Below, one piece after another: positions 33,000-44,480 of a stretch of DNA of 64,000 nt. The stretch comes from Diphasiastrum complanatum (Eukaryota; Streptophyta; Lycopodiopsida; Lycopodiales; Lycopodiaceae). The stretch lies in contig CM055100.1 in the NCBI GenBank assembly GCA_029204225.1, forward strand, positions 54,297,597 through 54,361,596, in the 5' to 3' direction. The translations under genes and the position numbers were made by a program. The notes beneath the pieces were generated by a model that made no database searches, was not told the origin of the DNA, and worked only from the letters and a program-made list of their open reading frames with translations. The stretch's first letter is position 1. Each line of letters opens with the position of its first letter.

Positions 33000-33423
33000 T
33001 GCAATATTGAACAAATCAAAATCTAACACGATGACATTTGTTTTGGGACTTTGACCTAAAAAAGAGTAACCTTTTTTGATATTTTTTTAATGGTCCTAGT
33101 TTTAGGCCAAAATCATGGTTTTTTTAAAAGATTCTCTAACTTGCAATCACTAAATGTTTATTTTAATGAATATTGTTTTGGAATGACAATATTATTTTGA
33201 ATTTGTTCTAAAATCATATTCTAAAAAAATTAATGAATATTATTGAATTTGTTAGTATATTTCATCTTTTAAAATATAATTTTTTTAATGAGATTTCAAG
33301 TTATTAATTATGAAGATACTAAAAATAAGATTCTTTTTTAATAATTTTAATATTTTCAAAAGTCATGTAATTCTAGATGTATATTTAAGTACATTTTTTT
33401 ATGATTGAAATTTATATGTTATA
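33000..33423. other. AT-rich non-coding stretch
   Basis: Very AT-rich with poly-T and poly-A runs and short repeats of AATATTATTGAATTTGTTA type. No gene or transposon end is seen. Confidence 0.4.
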
Positions 33424-33592
33424 GACCTAAATTGCCACTTTGCTGATCGTTGTTGAAATCTTCAGAGTAATGGTCAAGTTCTGAAGTGTCGTCGTAGTTC
33501 TGATACTGATCATCATTGGCAAAGTCGTCGTTCTGGTCTTGATACTGATTGCCATCAGTGATGTCGTCACCTTGATCATCATGCTCTCAAGT
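33424..33592 (-). pseudogene. Short acidic, Gln/Asp-rich open stretch, possible exon
   Basis: A - strand frame of about 56 codons bounded by TGA and TAG has no ATG and reads like EHDDQGDDITDGNQYQDQND followed by similar D/Q/Y-rich sequence. Codon use and composition differ sharply from the AT-rich surroundings. An AG lies just before the open part, so a last exon of a lost gene is possible. No family recognised. Confidence 0.25.
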
Positions 33593-34092
33593 CAAAACAG
33601 ACTCCAAAACTACTATACTACATGACACCAAAGAGTTCCGTCTTCTCTTTCTTTTAGTCTAAATTGACTCTACAAAATTTTCTCTCTTTTAGATGTGTGG
33701 GAAAACATGTTTGCCTTTAACATGAGGTTTGCCATTTCTAGTGAGTGCAAGTTTGACCTTTTCTCTGACTATTTCAAAGACCCTTACTAACTTTCATTCA
33801 ACATGATCTCTCTCCTTTTATTCAACTACTTTCTTGTTGAGGCTTTTTGTCTTCCACATGCCTTTTCAATAATTACCTTGCTCTAGTGTCAATGCATGTG
33901 AATTGCCACGAGTCTACAAGTATAATTTTGCTAATTCTATGTCTACAAACTATATGCAAGTTGTACTCATCATTCTAGATATGACATATCCATGTAGCTC
34001 GAGTTCTATCTAGGCCAAACTTGGCATTTTGCATTTATGAACAACATAATTGCATGGTACAATATTTGTAGCAAGCCTAAATTCAAGATGGA
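33593..34092 (-). mobile_element. Probable partial 3' LTR of the family C copia element
   Basis: On the - strand, pol of the family C element ends near 34,093 beside a purine-rich tract (TTAGGAGGAG) followed by TGTTGAAATGG, a typical PPT-LTR junction at about 34,100-34,112. The LTR would extend to lower coordinates; its far end is not recognisable. Confidence 0.4.
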
Positions 34093-36902
34093 TTATTTTT
34101 CCATTTCAACACTCCTCCTAAAAACAATATATATTGACTCGAACATGGATCTTGGTATTATTCCAAGATTGGCTCTATGCTTGATGAAGGAACTTTTGCT
34201 CAAAGGTTTGGTGAACATATCAGCAATACCAGATGATGTGTCGATGTGCTCCAAGTAGATTTCCCCTCCAATGAGCTTCTCTCTCACGAAGTGATGTGCA
34301 ACCTCAATATGCTTGCTCCTTGCATGGAAAATCGTGTTGTTGGCAAGGGCTTGGGCTGAAATGTTGTCACACATGATCATAGGTAGATCCTCTTCCATGA
34401 TTATCTTTAGCTCCACTAGAAACCTCTTGATCCAAAGCACTTCCTTTGTTGTTGTAGTGAGTGTCTTGTACTCAACTTCACATGATGAGAGTGATACAAT
34501 ATCTTGCTTTTTGGAAAGACAAGATATCAAGTTTCTTCCAAAATATATAACATAAGCACTTGTTGATTTTCGATCTGCTCTATCACTTGCAAAATCCGAG
34601 TCAGAATAACCAACAATAGAAAGATCTTCACTTTTATACAATAAACCATAATCAAAAGTTGAAGATATATATCTAAGCACTCTCTTGGCCATTTTCCAAT
34701 GATAAATAGTAGGATTTTGCATAGCATGGCTCAACTTATGAACACTAAAGCTTATGTCAGGTCTAGTTATTGTGAGCCAAATTAAGGAGCCTATAAGACT
34801 CCTAAAAAGTGTGATGTCCACAAAGTATCTTTCATCACCTTTGTTAGGGTCTTTACATTTTGCTCCAAAGGAGTTTCTATACTCTTACAATCTAACATAT
34901 TGAAATTTTTTAACATTCAAAGAGCATACTTGGATTGACATACAAAAGCTTTATCTTTAAGAAAGTCAAGCTCTAATCCTAGTATGTAGTGAATTTTTCC
35001 AAGATCTTGCATCTTGAACTCTTTTCCAAGTGCAATCTTGGTTTCCTCAACTAACTTGATACAACTTCCTGTCAGAATGATATCATCAACATAAATAAGA
35101 AGGATGACAATATCTTTATCAAAAAACTTGACATATAAGGAAGGATCATAGTTACTAGATTAAATCCTAGTGACTCAAGAAAGGTGTTAAGTTGATAATA
35201 CCATGATATTGGAGCTTGCTTTAGTCCATATAGACTTTTGAAAAGCAAGCAAACTTTGTCTTTGTCATGGATGAACCCAATAGGCTGATCCATATAAATC
35301 TCTTCTTGTAGATATCCATTTAAAAATGCATTAGAGACATCTAATTGAAGAACTTGCCAATTGAAAAAACAAGCAATAGAAATTATAATTTTAATTGATA
35401 CCATCTTTGCAACTGGAGCGAAAGTCTCCTCATAATCAAGTCTATAAACTTGAGCAAACCATTTAGCACAAAGTGTAGCCTTGTACTTGTTGATTGTGCC
35501 ATCTTGATTATACTTGACTCAAAAAACCCACTTGCAACCAATGGTGTGCTTGTTGGATAGAAGATCCACAAGCTCCCATGTCTTGTTGGCCATCAAAGCA
35601 TCATATTCCTCCTTCATGGCAAGGTACCATTACTTTGAGTTGAGTGCATCATATACATCCTTTGGCTCCTCATGTGAGATAAAATAACCACAATTAGTGG
35701 AGTTGATTTTCACTTGATTGCCTCTATCTTCATAAGTAAGCCTCCTAGGCTCGGATCTTTCTCTTTGAGATCTCCTTGGTGAAAATATTCGAGGTGACTC
35801 CTCCTCAATTCTCGGCCCCATATCTCCATGGTAGTCTTCAAGGGTGATGATTGGAGTATCTTTGTGAGAATCTTTGAACTCGGCCTCCTCAAGAATGTGT
35901 TTTTGATCCTCATGGAATATAACACCCCTACTCTCAATTGTAGGGAATGTATTTTTGATCCTCATGGAATATAACATTCCTACTCTCAATTGTAGGGAAT
36001 GTATTTTTGATCCTCATGGAATATAACATCCCTACTCTCAAGAATGTATTTTTGATCCTCATGGAATATAACATCCCTACTCTCAATTGTAGTTGAGGTA
36101 GAGGGAACATAGATTTTGTAAGCTTTCTTGTTGGATGCATATCCAACCATGATCCCTTTAATAGAATTAGGATCATCTCTTTTCCTTGTTTCCAAGGGCA
36201 CATGAACAAAGTAAACACAACCAAAAACTCTAAGGTGATCTACCTTAGGTTTCTTCTTAAACAAGACTTCAAAATGTGATTTTCCAGCAAGTGCATTGTG
36301 AGGTAATCTATTGCACAAATAGTTTGCACAATTTATAGCTTCACAATAGGCAAAGAAGCTTCAATTCGAATTCCTTTAGCACATTCACATAAAGATCTGT
36401 TTTTCCTCTCAGCAACTCCATTTTGAGATGGAGAATAAGCACAAGAAAACTCTCTCTTTATTCCTTCACCTTCACAATATTCAAGAAACTTGTTGGAGAT
36501 GTATTCACCTCCTCCATCACATCTTAAAGCTTTAACTTTGAAAGAAAACTGTTTCTCAACATAAGCTTTGAAGCTTATGAAGTGATCAAATACCATAGCT
36601 TTTGAATAAAGTAGATACAACCAAGTATATCTAGTAAAGTCATCAATAAAGGTGACAAAACATGTTGCACCACCAATACTTTTAGAAGAAGAAAAATGTA
36701 CATCTGAGTCTATAAGCTCCAAAGGATGAGTAGTCTTTATAAAAGACTTCTGATATGGCTTTCTATGTGATTTTGCAATAGCACAAGCCTCACAAGGCTT
36801 GAAATCTTTGGAAAGAGATTTTGGAAGACCAATAGCCTTCACTTCCTTGACCATAGAAGACATAGATTTAAAGTTAGGATGTCCCAACCTTCTATGCCAC
36901 AA
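34093..36902 (-). pseudogene. Ty1/copia pol, family C (integrase, RT, RNase H), broken
   Basis: In order on the - strand: integrase with HRRLGHPNF, CEAC, LIDSDVHF, LRCDGGGEY and QNGVAERKNR (36,902-36,333, apparently with all three acids), the integrase C-terminal part (HFEVLFKKKPKVDHLRVFG), a linker expanded by tandem repeats, RT (QLDVSNAFLNGYLQEEIYM, SLYGLKQAP) with a frameshift near the YVDD site, and RNase H (YSDSDFASDRADRKSTSAY, SSCEVEYK, CDNISAQALAN). The 5' part is replaced at ~36,905 by family A gag. A stop before 36,333 and shifts near 35,570 and 35,072 disable it. Confidence 0.85.
35888..36090. repeat. Four tandem units of 45-52 bp inside copia pol
   Basis: Four consecutive units (52, 52, 45 and ~50 bp) share GAATGTATTTTTGATCCTCA and CATGGAATATAACA. 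They encode repeated copies of the conserved SRDVIFHE motif of the integrase-RT linker, present only once in the intact element. Reading frame is not kept in all units. Confidence 0.85.
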
Positions 36903-36914
36903 CTCCTCCTTACA

Positions 36915-37382
36915 GATTTCGTGAAGTACATCAGCTGCTGTGGTGCTGAGATTTGGTGCTCCTGTCTTGATGCAGCGAATTGAGCGAAGATCGTTCTGAT
37001 CTTCTCAACATGTTGATCTAATTGGTTGCCATCCCACCATATGGATTGCAGCTGATTGTGAAGGTGCATGACTGAAGCTATAGTCCTCACTTCATACTTC
37101 TATTTTAATCTTTCCCACGCTGCATGGCTGCTTTCACAATCTTCAATCTGCATGAGTAGATCTTCATTTATGGACAAAACGATGATCGTCATTGCGCGCT
37201 CATCCTTTTTGATAAATTTAGCTCTCCTCGGGTCTGTCTCCCTCTGGAGGCTGCACCTCTGAGAGGTCGGTCACCGACCAGATGCCTTCGCCCTTCATGA
37301 GTGTTTTGATTTTGAATTTCTAGATTCTGTAATTTGCACCATCAAGACTGATTGCTACTCTGGTCTGGATTGTCGTAGCCAT
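36915..37382 (-). pseudogene. Copia gag, family A, fused upstream of family C pol
   Basis: An ATG at 37,382 opens ATTIQTRVAISLDGANY. Later blocks are EVQPPEGDPRRA, SINEDLLMQIEDCESSHAAW, then RTIASVMHLHNQLQSIWWDG and QHVEKIRTIFAQFAASRQEH. There are stops early in the frame and a shift. The same gag, inverted, occurs at 43,153-43,530. It ends at about 36,912, where the sequence jumps to family C pol in the same orientation. Confidence 0.8.
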
Positions 37383-37428
37383 ATTGTGTTGTTTGGAAGA
37401 ATTACTACTGGGATATCAGTAGTGATAA

Positions 37429-37447
37429 CCTGTTGGCTCTGATACCA
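37429..37447 (-). promoter_or_regulatory. Primer binding site of the family A copia element
   Basis: On the - strand TGGTATCAGAGCCAACAGG directly follows the LTR end GCGACA; it matches the initiator tRNA-Met 3' end. Confidence 0.9.
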
Positions 37448-38220
37448 TGTCGCGGAAGCGCTTTTTCTTTCTTGTTTTTTGTGTTCGTCCTCTATTTTGA
37501 TTCGCAAACAATTTTCTGTCTTTGAATCCTTTTTTCGTGCGGAAGCTCTTACGGGATCCCAGACACTCAACTACGCATCACAGAACATATTTTATTCGAG
37601 AAATCAAGAGACACAGCACAAGGCCAAGAGATGCACAAAATAGAGTGACTATATTGTTAGTTTGGTTTTGGAGCGAGATCGTCAGTGTCTCATTTGTTGG
37701 CAGATTGGCTCTCTGCTCTTTCGTTGTGTTCTGCTTGTTGGCAGACTTTCATGCACAGCTATGGTATTTTTGCTTTCTTACTCTATTTGCTATGTCTCTC
37801 TCTATTTCTTACAGATATCTGTATTCACTATCTCTCTTCCCCTCTTTTTCTTATTTTTTTTATTATGATCCAGAGAGGATCGTTTATACCTCCACTTTGT
37901 GAAGTTTACAAGATAGCTTAACGTAGAATCACAAGACTAGTTAACGCTAGTCAACTAGTTAGTTAGTCTCCGTCGTTGCTATTCATTTCAGCTGGGCATG
38001 AAGCCCATTGAGCTGCCAGTTGGCAGCGCGAAGTATTTCTCTTCGTTTGTTTTGCTCTTTTCGTTTCATGGTCCTGGAGATGTGTTTACAATTCACGATT
38101 GATACGCGAATCGTTTGTGCTTTGAGTCAAAGACACGTTGATTGTCGCGAATTGTTCTTGTTTGACCTTCATGTCTTGTTTGTGTTGTGACAAAGTTGCA
38201 GGAGTTCACCATTTCTGACA
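37448..38220 (-). mobile_element. 5' LTR of family A copia element (- orientation)
   Basis: 773 bp starting TGTCAGAAATGG and ending GCGACA on the - strand. The inverted ends (TGTC...GACA), the adjacent PBS and gag, and similarity to the + copy at 42,361-43,088 define it. A gypsy element begins at the very next base. Confidence 0.85.
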
Positions 38221-40166
38221 GATTGGTAGGGTGATGTTGTGTTCCTCACTTTTCCACGCTGCCCCGATGTGGAAGACGTTACTTGTTTCTTCATAGCCCG
38301 TACAATATATGGGCTCAGGCGCTAATGGCTCCACGTCTGCTTTGGCCCATTCATCCAAAAGGCTTTTAGCTTGTGGCGCAATCCACAGTAATTCCTCGAG
38401 GGGTAAACTAACACGGCTCACCAATAAGATTATGATCATTTCAATGCGTGGTTCCTCGAGCTCCACCATGTGAAAGGGTGGTTAGTGATGATGCAACCGA
38501 TCGTTTTGATCAGTGTGCCATGGTGAGCCCATTTGTGGTTCCCGTTCGCCATCAACTGGAGGTTCCGTAGGGTTGTCCTTATTTTGTTCTTTCTCTTCCG
38601 CTTGTGCTCTCTGTACCCAGTGTCGTATTTTCTGGTACTATCTTCTTTCTTCCCTCACATTCGGATATGGCGTTGAAGTCGAGGGTTGGTCATTGGTGAC
38701 CGAAGGTGGCGGTGAGGGGGCCACTTTTTTCCTTTTCTGTGTTCACGTAACGGCTAACACAAGGGCATGGAAATGTTGCCCTTTCGGTGGTATCCCTGAT
38801 GAAATTGCTACCTATTGTATTGCAATGGAGTTTAGTGGTGCACTGGTTATAGGTCTCAATGGACAATTCTTGTAGCAGTGTCTATAACCGCATTCTCGAC
38901 AGAAGGATGTATATTGTCCTTTGTAAGGACATTCTACAATTCTGTGTCCTTCGCCACATCCATAGCAGTTGTAATTTCTCCCGTCTTGATGCTGAGCTTA
39001 AGCTGCATAGGCTGCGATATATTCATTTACAATAGGATCCATAAATGGTTCATCTGGTCCATCCCATTGTTGTTGCTCAGGTTGAGGTGGTATCGGCATC
39101 TCTGGTTCCGCTGCTGTCAAGTTCACGTGAGCCATTTGTTGATTGGTTGGGTTCGATGGTGCAGGTAAGGCCAAATGATGTTGTTGATTTGGTGTGCCAT
39201 ACCTTGGTGCTGCATTTACTGCCCCTTGATGATATGGATAAGAAGTCTGATAAGAACTCCTCTTCTATTGAACAATTGGGGAGTTAAATGGGAAAAATGT
39301 CGTATCGTGCGATGTTGCATTGCGCAGATGGCAAAATCTATGTGTTAGTCTCAGATTTGCTTTAGGAGTGGACTGGACACTCATTTGCTATATGGTTTTG
39401 TGTGCATACTAAATACCGTACGTTCCGGTAGAGGTGGCGTTGCTGCTAAAGCTCCTTGTAAGGCTTTCAGTTTCTGATCAAACTGTGCCATAAGCTGCTC
39501 TATTTGTTGTTTGTGTAATTTTATCATTTGATCCAACAACAGTTTTGTGAATAGAGCGGAAGAATTTGATGATGATGATGCTATCGAGGGAGTAGGAGTA
39601 TGGGTGGATGGATATTCGTCATCTGATTCCTCATCCTCTTCCCTGATGGCATCCTCCATAGCTTCTTGCAAAGTAGTGTACTGCTCCCATCGTTTCAGTT
39701 CTCTTCTGATGTTCCGTGGTAGTCCAGCTAGGAACCACATGATCACCGCATGATCGGGAGTTAGGGCCGCACTGCATTCGGATCGTAGATGTTTGACCCG
39801 TTCAATATAGTCCCTAACCCTTTCTCATTTTCCCATTTTGACTTTGCTCAGCAGGAGAAACGAGACTTCTAGGAACTTTCTTGGTTTAAAGCGCGTGATG
39901 AGAGCCGCTTTAACCGCTTTTCAGACGGATTTCTCTTCCTTTGACAGGTTGAAAAACCAATCTTGAGCCATTGCTAATAGGGACATGGAGAATAGCATCA
40001 ACTTTTCTACAGGTGTCCGTTTGCCGTAGATTTCACAAGCTTTCTCGTAGATCTGGAGGAAGCGGATGGGATCTGATGATCCTTTATATTTTGGTATTTC
40101 CATCTGAGGTGTTCTCCGGACTACTTGAAAAGGAGCGACAAGTACGGGTTGGCCCACTGGATCCAT
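38221..40166 (-). pseudogene. Ty3/gypsy gag (and start of protease region), truncated
   Basis: On the - strand: gag starting near 40,166 (MEIPKYKGSSDPIRFLQIYE, AMAQDWFFNL), continuing with a premature stop to VIMWFLAGLPRNIRRELKRW and a Gln/Lys-rich helix (IKLHKQQIEQLMAQFDQKL), then a CCHC knuckle CYGCGEGHRIVEC and a second Cys/His cluster CRECGYRHCYKNC at about 38,870-38,990. This fits a plant gypsy gag with retrotransposon-gag domain. The last piece (38,469-38,221) ends exactly at the copia LTR, so protease, RT and integrase are missing. Confidence 0.75.
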
Positions 40167-41518
40167 TGGTGCTGGTTTCGGTTCTGTCTCTTGTTGTGCA
40201 GTTGCTAATCTGGGAAGGTGTGGTGTTTGATTTGCTGTCCTTCTTGCTACTGATCATCCAGATCTCAGATCCATCCGATGGTGGGGTCCAAAGTAGTTGG
40301 ATCTTGCTTGTACAATAATGGGATGCAGTCTAGATCTTAAGTATCTGATCAATTTGATCGGCCGGAAGTGAATTTTAGACCTTGTACGATGGTTTTTTCC
40401 TTGATAACTTTTTACTCCTTGTACAAATTGACTTGAGATTTTGACAGTAGCTAGATCTGGTGCAGATCTTTCCAGTGATATAGTCTACGAGGGTTTTCTT
40501 GTGTGAGGGTTGTTGTGCAAGGTTCTTTAGCTATTTTTCAAGTAAAAAACCTTGATATCTCTCAGATCTTGGAGAAGTAACTCTTGCAAGGATCACAATA
40601 GCTGAATCTAGATTAGATCTGATTTTGGAATTCTTTGCGAGAGATAACTCTTGCACTGAGTGAAAATTTCGTTGTACGTGAGGGTTCAAAACCACTATTT
40701 TGGCTTGATCTTCACCAAATCTTTGTACTAAAATTGATATTATGGATCGATTGAAATGGTCTGCGAGAGTTCTTTCAAGAAGGATTTGCTGGATCTTCAC
40801 TTTTTAGTGGTTTTTTAGCACTTAAACCCAATTTTCTGCTCATTGGAGTCAAACTAACTCTCGCAGACTCTTTTGTGTCCTGGTCTCACTGAGATGGAAC
40901 TTCAAAATTCTCTACAAGAGTTCTTGTCCACTAGAGCTGAAAATTTTTGTGTCTACGAGGGTTCCTTGGTACTTTTCTGACTTTTTCACTAGGAACTCTC
41001 GCACAGGCACTTAGAAAACAAACTAATTCTCGCAAGCTTCTCTGTATCCTGATCTCACTGAAATGAAACTTCAGAGGCCTCTATGAGAGTTCTGGTGAAG
41101 ATTTGCATTTTTTTGGATTTTTACAAGGATTTTTTCTCTGATTTTGCAATCTGCTTGGAACTAACTCTCGTAGGCTTCTATGCAAGTCTGGGACAGTACC
41201 CTGGAGCTGCTGCTAGTCATGCAAGGGTTAACTCTCACTGGTTTTGGAGATATTAAAATCTGATGAGATTTTAGACTCTTTTCCCCTCCAAAAATGCAGA
41301 TTGGTGTGTTTTTTGGATTTTCTCAGGTTTTGGTTTGGATGTCAAGCCCTTAGAGGCTGTTCAGGGCCTCCTCTACCCTCTCACACCTCCTCCACTAGCT
41401 GTGAACAGTCCAAACACAGAAAAATACAGAAAATTAACTCTAAACACCCAAAAATCTACCTAAAACTACTCCAAAAAGCAAGAAATAGCTAAAATGCAGC
41501 TGTACTAGTTAGTGAAAA
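40167..41518 (-). other. Leader of the gypsy element with degenerate ~150-200-bp repeats
   Basis: No gene is seen. Phrases such as AACTCTCGCAGGCTTCT, TCCTGATCTCACTGA and GAACTTCA recur at about 40,850, 41,020 and 41,160, indicating imperfect tandem repeats in the untranslated region between PBS and gag. Confidence 0.55.
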
Positions 41519-41540
41519 CCTATCCCTGGCAACGGCGCCA
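41519..41540 (-). promoter_or_regulatory. Primer binding site of the gypsy element
   Basis: On the - strand TGGCGCCGTTGCCAGGGA lies one base inside the LTR end. This type is known from plant gypsy elements of the Athila/Tat kind and differs from the tRNA-iMet sites of the copia elements here; the assignment to tRNA-Asp is from memory of the family. Confidence 0.8.
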
Positions 41541-41541
41541 C

Positions 41542-42357
41542 TGTAGGGTCGAATATCTCGTGTATTATAGCCCTCTCGCTTGTCAACAAGGGTTAGATCA
41601 CTAGATAGGCATCTAACTATGCATAGCTACTTTTAGATAGTTCTCTACTTTCTCCCTTAACTCTACTCACCACTAACACTACCCACCGTTAACTCTACTC
41701 CACTACACTAGCATTCATCATGGTTGAGGGTGAAAGAGAAGCGAAGAAGAGAAGAAGAGAAGGGAAGAGTGTGAGATAGAGTGAGAGATGAGATGGAGGT
41801 TAGCTCAAATGCTCAATATCATTGCTTATGGAGAAACCTTAACTAGCATAACCAAGAAGCATGAAAAATGGAATTAACAAACAATTCACAACAATAGCAT
41901 AAGCAAGAGTGATTAGCAATTGAGGATGCTTGAACTCCCAACATGGTAGAGTCTCCTCCTCTCAATTAAGCATGAAATTAGAGTACAAATGGTGTCTTTT
42001 TATAAATGGAGAAGGCCCTTGCCAAAAAATCCTATTGGCTAATATTTACATTGATCCTGTCCATTCATTTTGGACCCAGCTTGATCCAAGGGTCCACAAA
42101 AAGTACATTGGAAATCACAAGATTCATGTGAGTCCAAAATTGGACCCAAATCTAAAAAAGTAGACTCTAAATTTAAAATTGACTTTGGGCCTCAAGTTTT
42201 ATCTTAATTACAAAGGGGCCCAAGTCTACTATTTTATTTACAACTCAACTTGCTGCTCATTGGACCATGGGCTTATATGTACAGGATGCCATGTCCTCAC
42301 AACACATTTTATTGACCAATATTATTTATTCACAATACATCAGGAATACCCCTAACA
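41542..42357 (-). mobile_element. 5' LTR of the gypsy element
   Basis: 816 bp, beginning TGTTAGGGGTATTCC and ending CGACCCTACA on the - strand (inverted ends TGT(T)AGGG / CCCTACA), next to the PBS. Its outer end lies 3 bases from a family A copia LTR. The matching 3' LTR is not in the window. Confidence 0.8.
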
Positions 42358-42360
42358 TAA

Positions 42361-43088
42361 TGTCAAAAATGGTGAACTCTTTAACTTTGTCACAACAAGA
42401 AAACAAAGTGAAGGTCGAATGGCAAACAATTTGTGAAAGTCAACGGACCTCAAAAACCCTAAGACACGAAGCGAAGCGAAACTCAAAGGTCAAATGATTT
42501 GTGAAAGTCAAACATGCCTCTAGGACCAGAAAGACAAAGACATGACACGAAACAAAAAAACAAAAGAAAATCTTTCGAGCTGCCACTTGGCAGCTCAACG
42601 GACGTGGAGATTTAAATTTCACACCTAGCTGAAATGGCTAGCAATAATAGAGAATAATTGATTAGTTGATTAGCATTAACTACTCTTGTAATTCTCTGTT
42701 TAGTTACCTTGAAAACTCCACACAGTGGAGATATAAACTATTTTTCTGGATCAAAATACACACAGAGAATGTGCATGAGTAGAGAAGAAAAGAAAAAGAA
42801 TAGAAATGAAATAGTTGTGCATGAAAGTCTACCAACGAGCAGAACACAATAAAAGAGCAAATCGTCAGGCCACAAACGAGCGAGACACTGACCATCTCAC
42901 TCTAAAAATTAAATTGATAATATAATTGCTCTATTTCGTGCATCTCCTTGTCTTTCGCTATCTTGATTGCTAGAATGAAATCTGTCCTGTGATCTGTAGT
43001 CGCATGTCTAGGCTCATGTGAGCTTCCGCACAAGAAAATTCACAGAAACAAATATGTTCACGATACAGAAATAAACCCATTCGTGACA
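42361..43088 (+). mobile_element. 5' LTR of family A copia element (+ orientation)
   Basis: 728 bp from TGTCAAAAATGG to TTCGTGACA, a diverged inverted copy of 37,448-38,220 and immediately followed by a PBS. Inverted ends TGTCA/TGACA are perfect. Confidence 0.85.
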
Positions 43089-43107
43089 TGGTATCAAAGC
43101 CAACAAG
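43089..43107 (+). promoter_or_regulatory. Primer binding site, family A copia, + copy
   Basis: TGGTATCAAAGCCAACAAG directly follows the LTR, with one change (CAAA for CAGA) from the initiator tRNA-Met match, consistent with decay. Confidence 0.85.
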
Positions 43108-43152
43108 TTTCACTATTGATATCTGAACATTGATTTTCTAGACAACACAATA

Positions 43153-43530
43153 TGGCTACAATGATCCAGACAAGAGTACCAATTAGTCTTGATGGTGCAA
43201 ACTACTAGATATGGAAATTCAAAATCAAAACACTTCTGAAGGGCAAAGGCATCTGGTCGATGACTGAACTCTTAGAGGTGCAGCCTCCAGAGGGAGACCC
43301 GAGGAGAGTTGAATGGATCAGAAAGGATGAGCATACAATGGTGATCATTGTTTCGTCCATTAACGAAGATCTACTCATGCAGATTGAAGATTGCGAAAGC
43401 AGCCATGCAGCATGAAAAAGATTAAAACAGAAGTATAAAGTGAGGACTACAGCTTCAGTGATTCATCTTCACAATCAGCTACAATCCATATGATGGGATG
43501 ACAACCAGTTAGACCAGCACATACATTGAT
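43153..43530 (+). pseudogene. Copia gag fragment, family A, + copy
   Basis: ATMIQTRVPISLDGANY, then EVQPPEGDPRRVEW, SINEDLLMQIEDCESSHAA and LHNQLQSI, each collinear with the - copy at 36,915-37,382. Stops after GANY, after SHAA and after LQSI. It ends abruptly at about 43,530 where the unknown repeat begins. Confidence 0.8.
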
Positions 43531-44480
43531 GCTAATCCTTGTGGAAGTGTGGCCAAGAGGAGCTTGGATCATCTCAAGGAGGAGAAGGCAAGTGATCTAC
43601 CTCACCCTATGTTCCAAGATGGTAAGACTCACAAAGGTGGTGCTTTGGAAAAAGCACATGGAGAGTTATTGCCAAGGAGGTCTGCTTCTCATCAATTCCC
43701 TTATCTTATTCATTTGGATGATTTTATTTCATCATTTAGAAGCAAATATGGGCTATTTCATGTGACTTCTTACTTGAAGACTTCAATTGGAGGTATCTCT
43801 TATCAAAGGTGCTTGATATGAAGATTGCAATAGTTGATATTTTGGGGATCTTTAGATCCATATGCTTTGCTAATATTCCTTTGCATATAAGGAATAAGGA
43901 GGATCTAATCTCAATCAAGAGGATGATGGTAGGATTCTCAAATCTACCAAAAATCCAAGTGTATGATGTAGATTTGCCAAGGCTTGAGGAGGAGCCTTCT
44001 CAACACATGGTTTCAAGGGGATATTTAAGAGGAAAGGCCGAGTCTTTGTGGCTCACAATACATGGCAAAGAAAGGCATTTTTCTAGGTGGTATCTACTTC
44101 AACATATTCACTTTTGCTTCTCTTCCATTATTTGATTTGCCATCTTGCTTTTATGAGGTTTCTACATCTCGTAGTTGGAGTGAGGCAATCTTTGTCTTGT
44201 ATCATGTCTCTTGTATGGATATATTGCTTGTGTTTAATGGCTTAGATATGTTTCAAAATCATTTTGAAAGCAAGTGGTTGGTTCATCAAATGTATGCTCT
44301 TGGATCTAGCAAGAGCAAGATGTTACTCATAGTTTGAAAAATCATGTTTTTTCATCTTGTGAGGCATTTTGTAACCTTCTCTTGAGATTAAGTGAATCAT
44401 CCTTGAAGGACACTTACATCCTTGAGCAAGTATGTAACCTCAAAAAGATCAAGATAGTGTTTGATTTCAAGATGATGTAG
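43531..44480 (+). repeat. Unrecognised repeat family, copy 2
   Basis: Several overlapping broken frames. The segment 44,210-44,470 matches 14,900-15,150 at DNA and protein level (MFQNHFESKWLVHQMYALG, CEAFCNLLLRLSE, then FDFK). The upstream part (43,549-43,900, for example HQFPYLIHLDDFISSFRSK) has no clear match in copy 1. No domain recognised. Confidence 0.4.

Noticed and set aside
37522-37921. Membrane-protein-like frames rich in Phe, Leu and Ser
   Set aside because: They fall inside the family A copia LTR, are T-rich by composition, overlap one another in different frames and are not shared by the second LTR copy.
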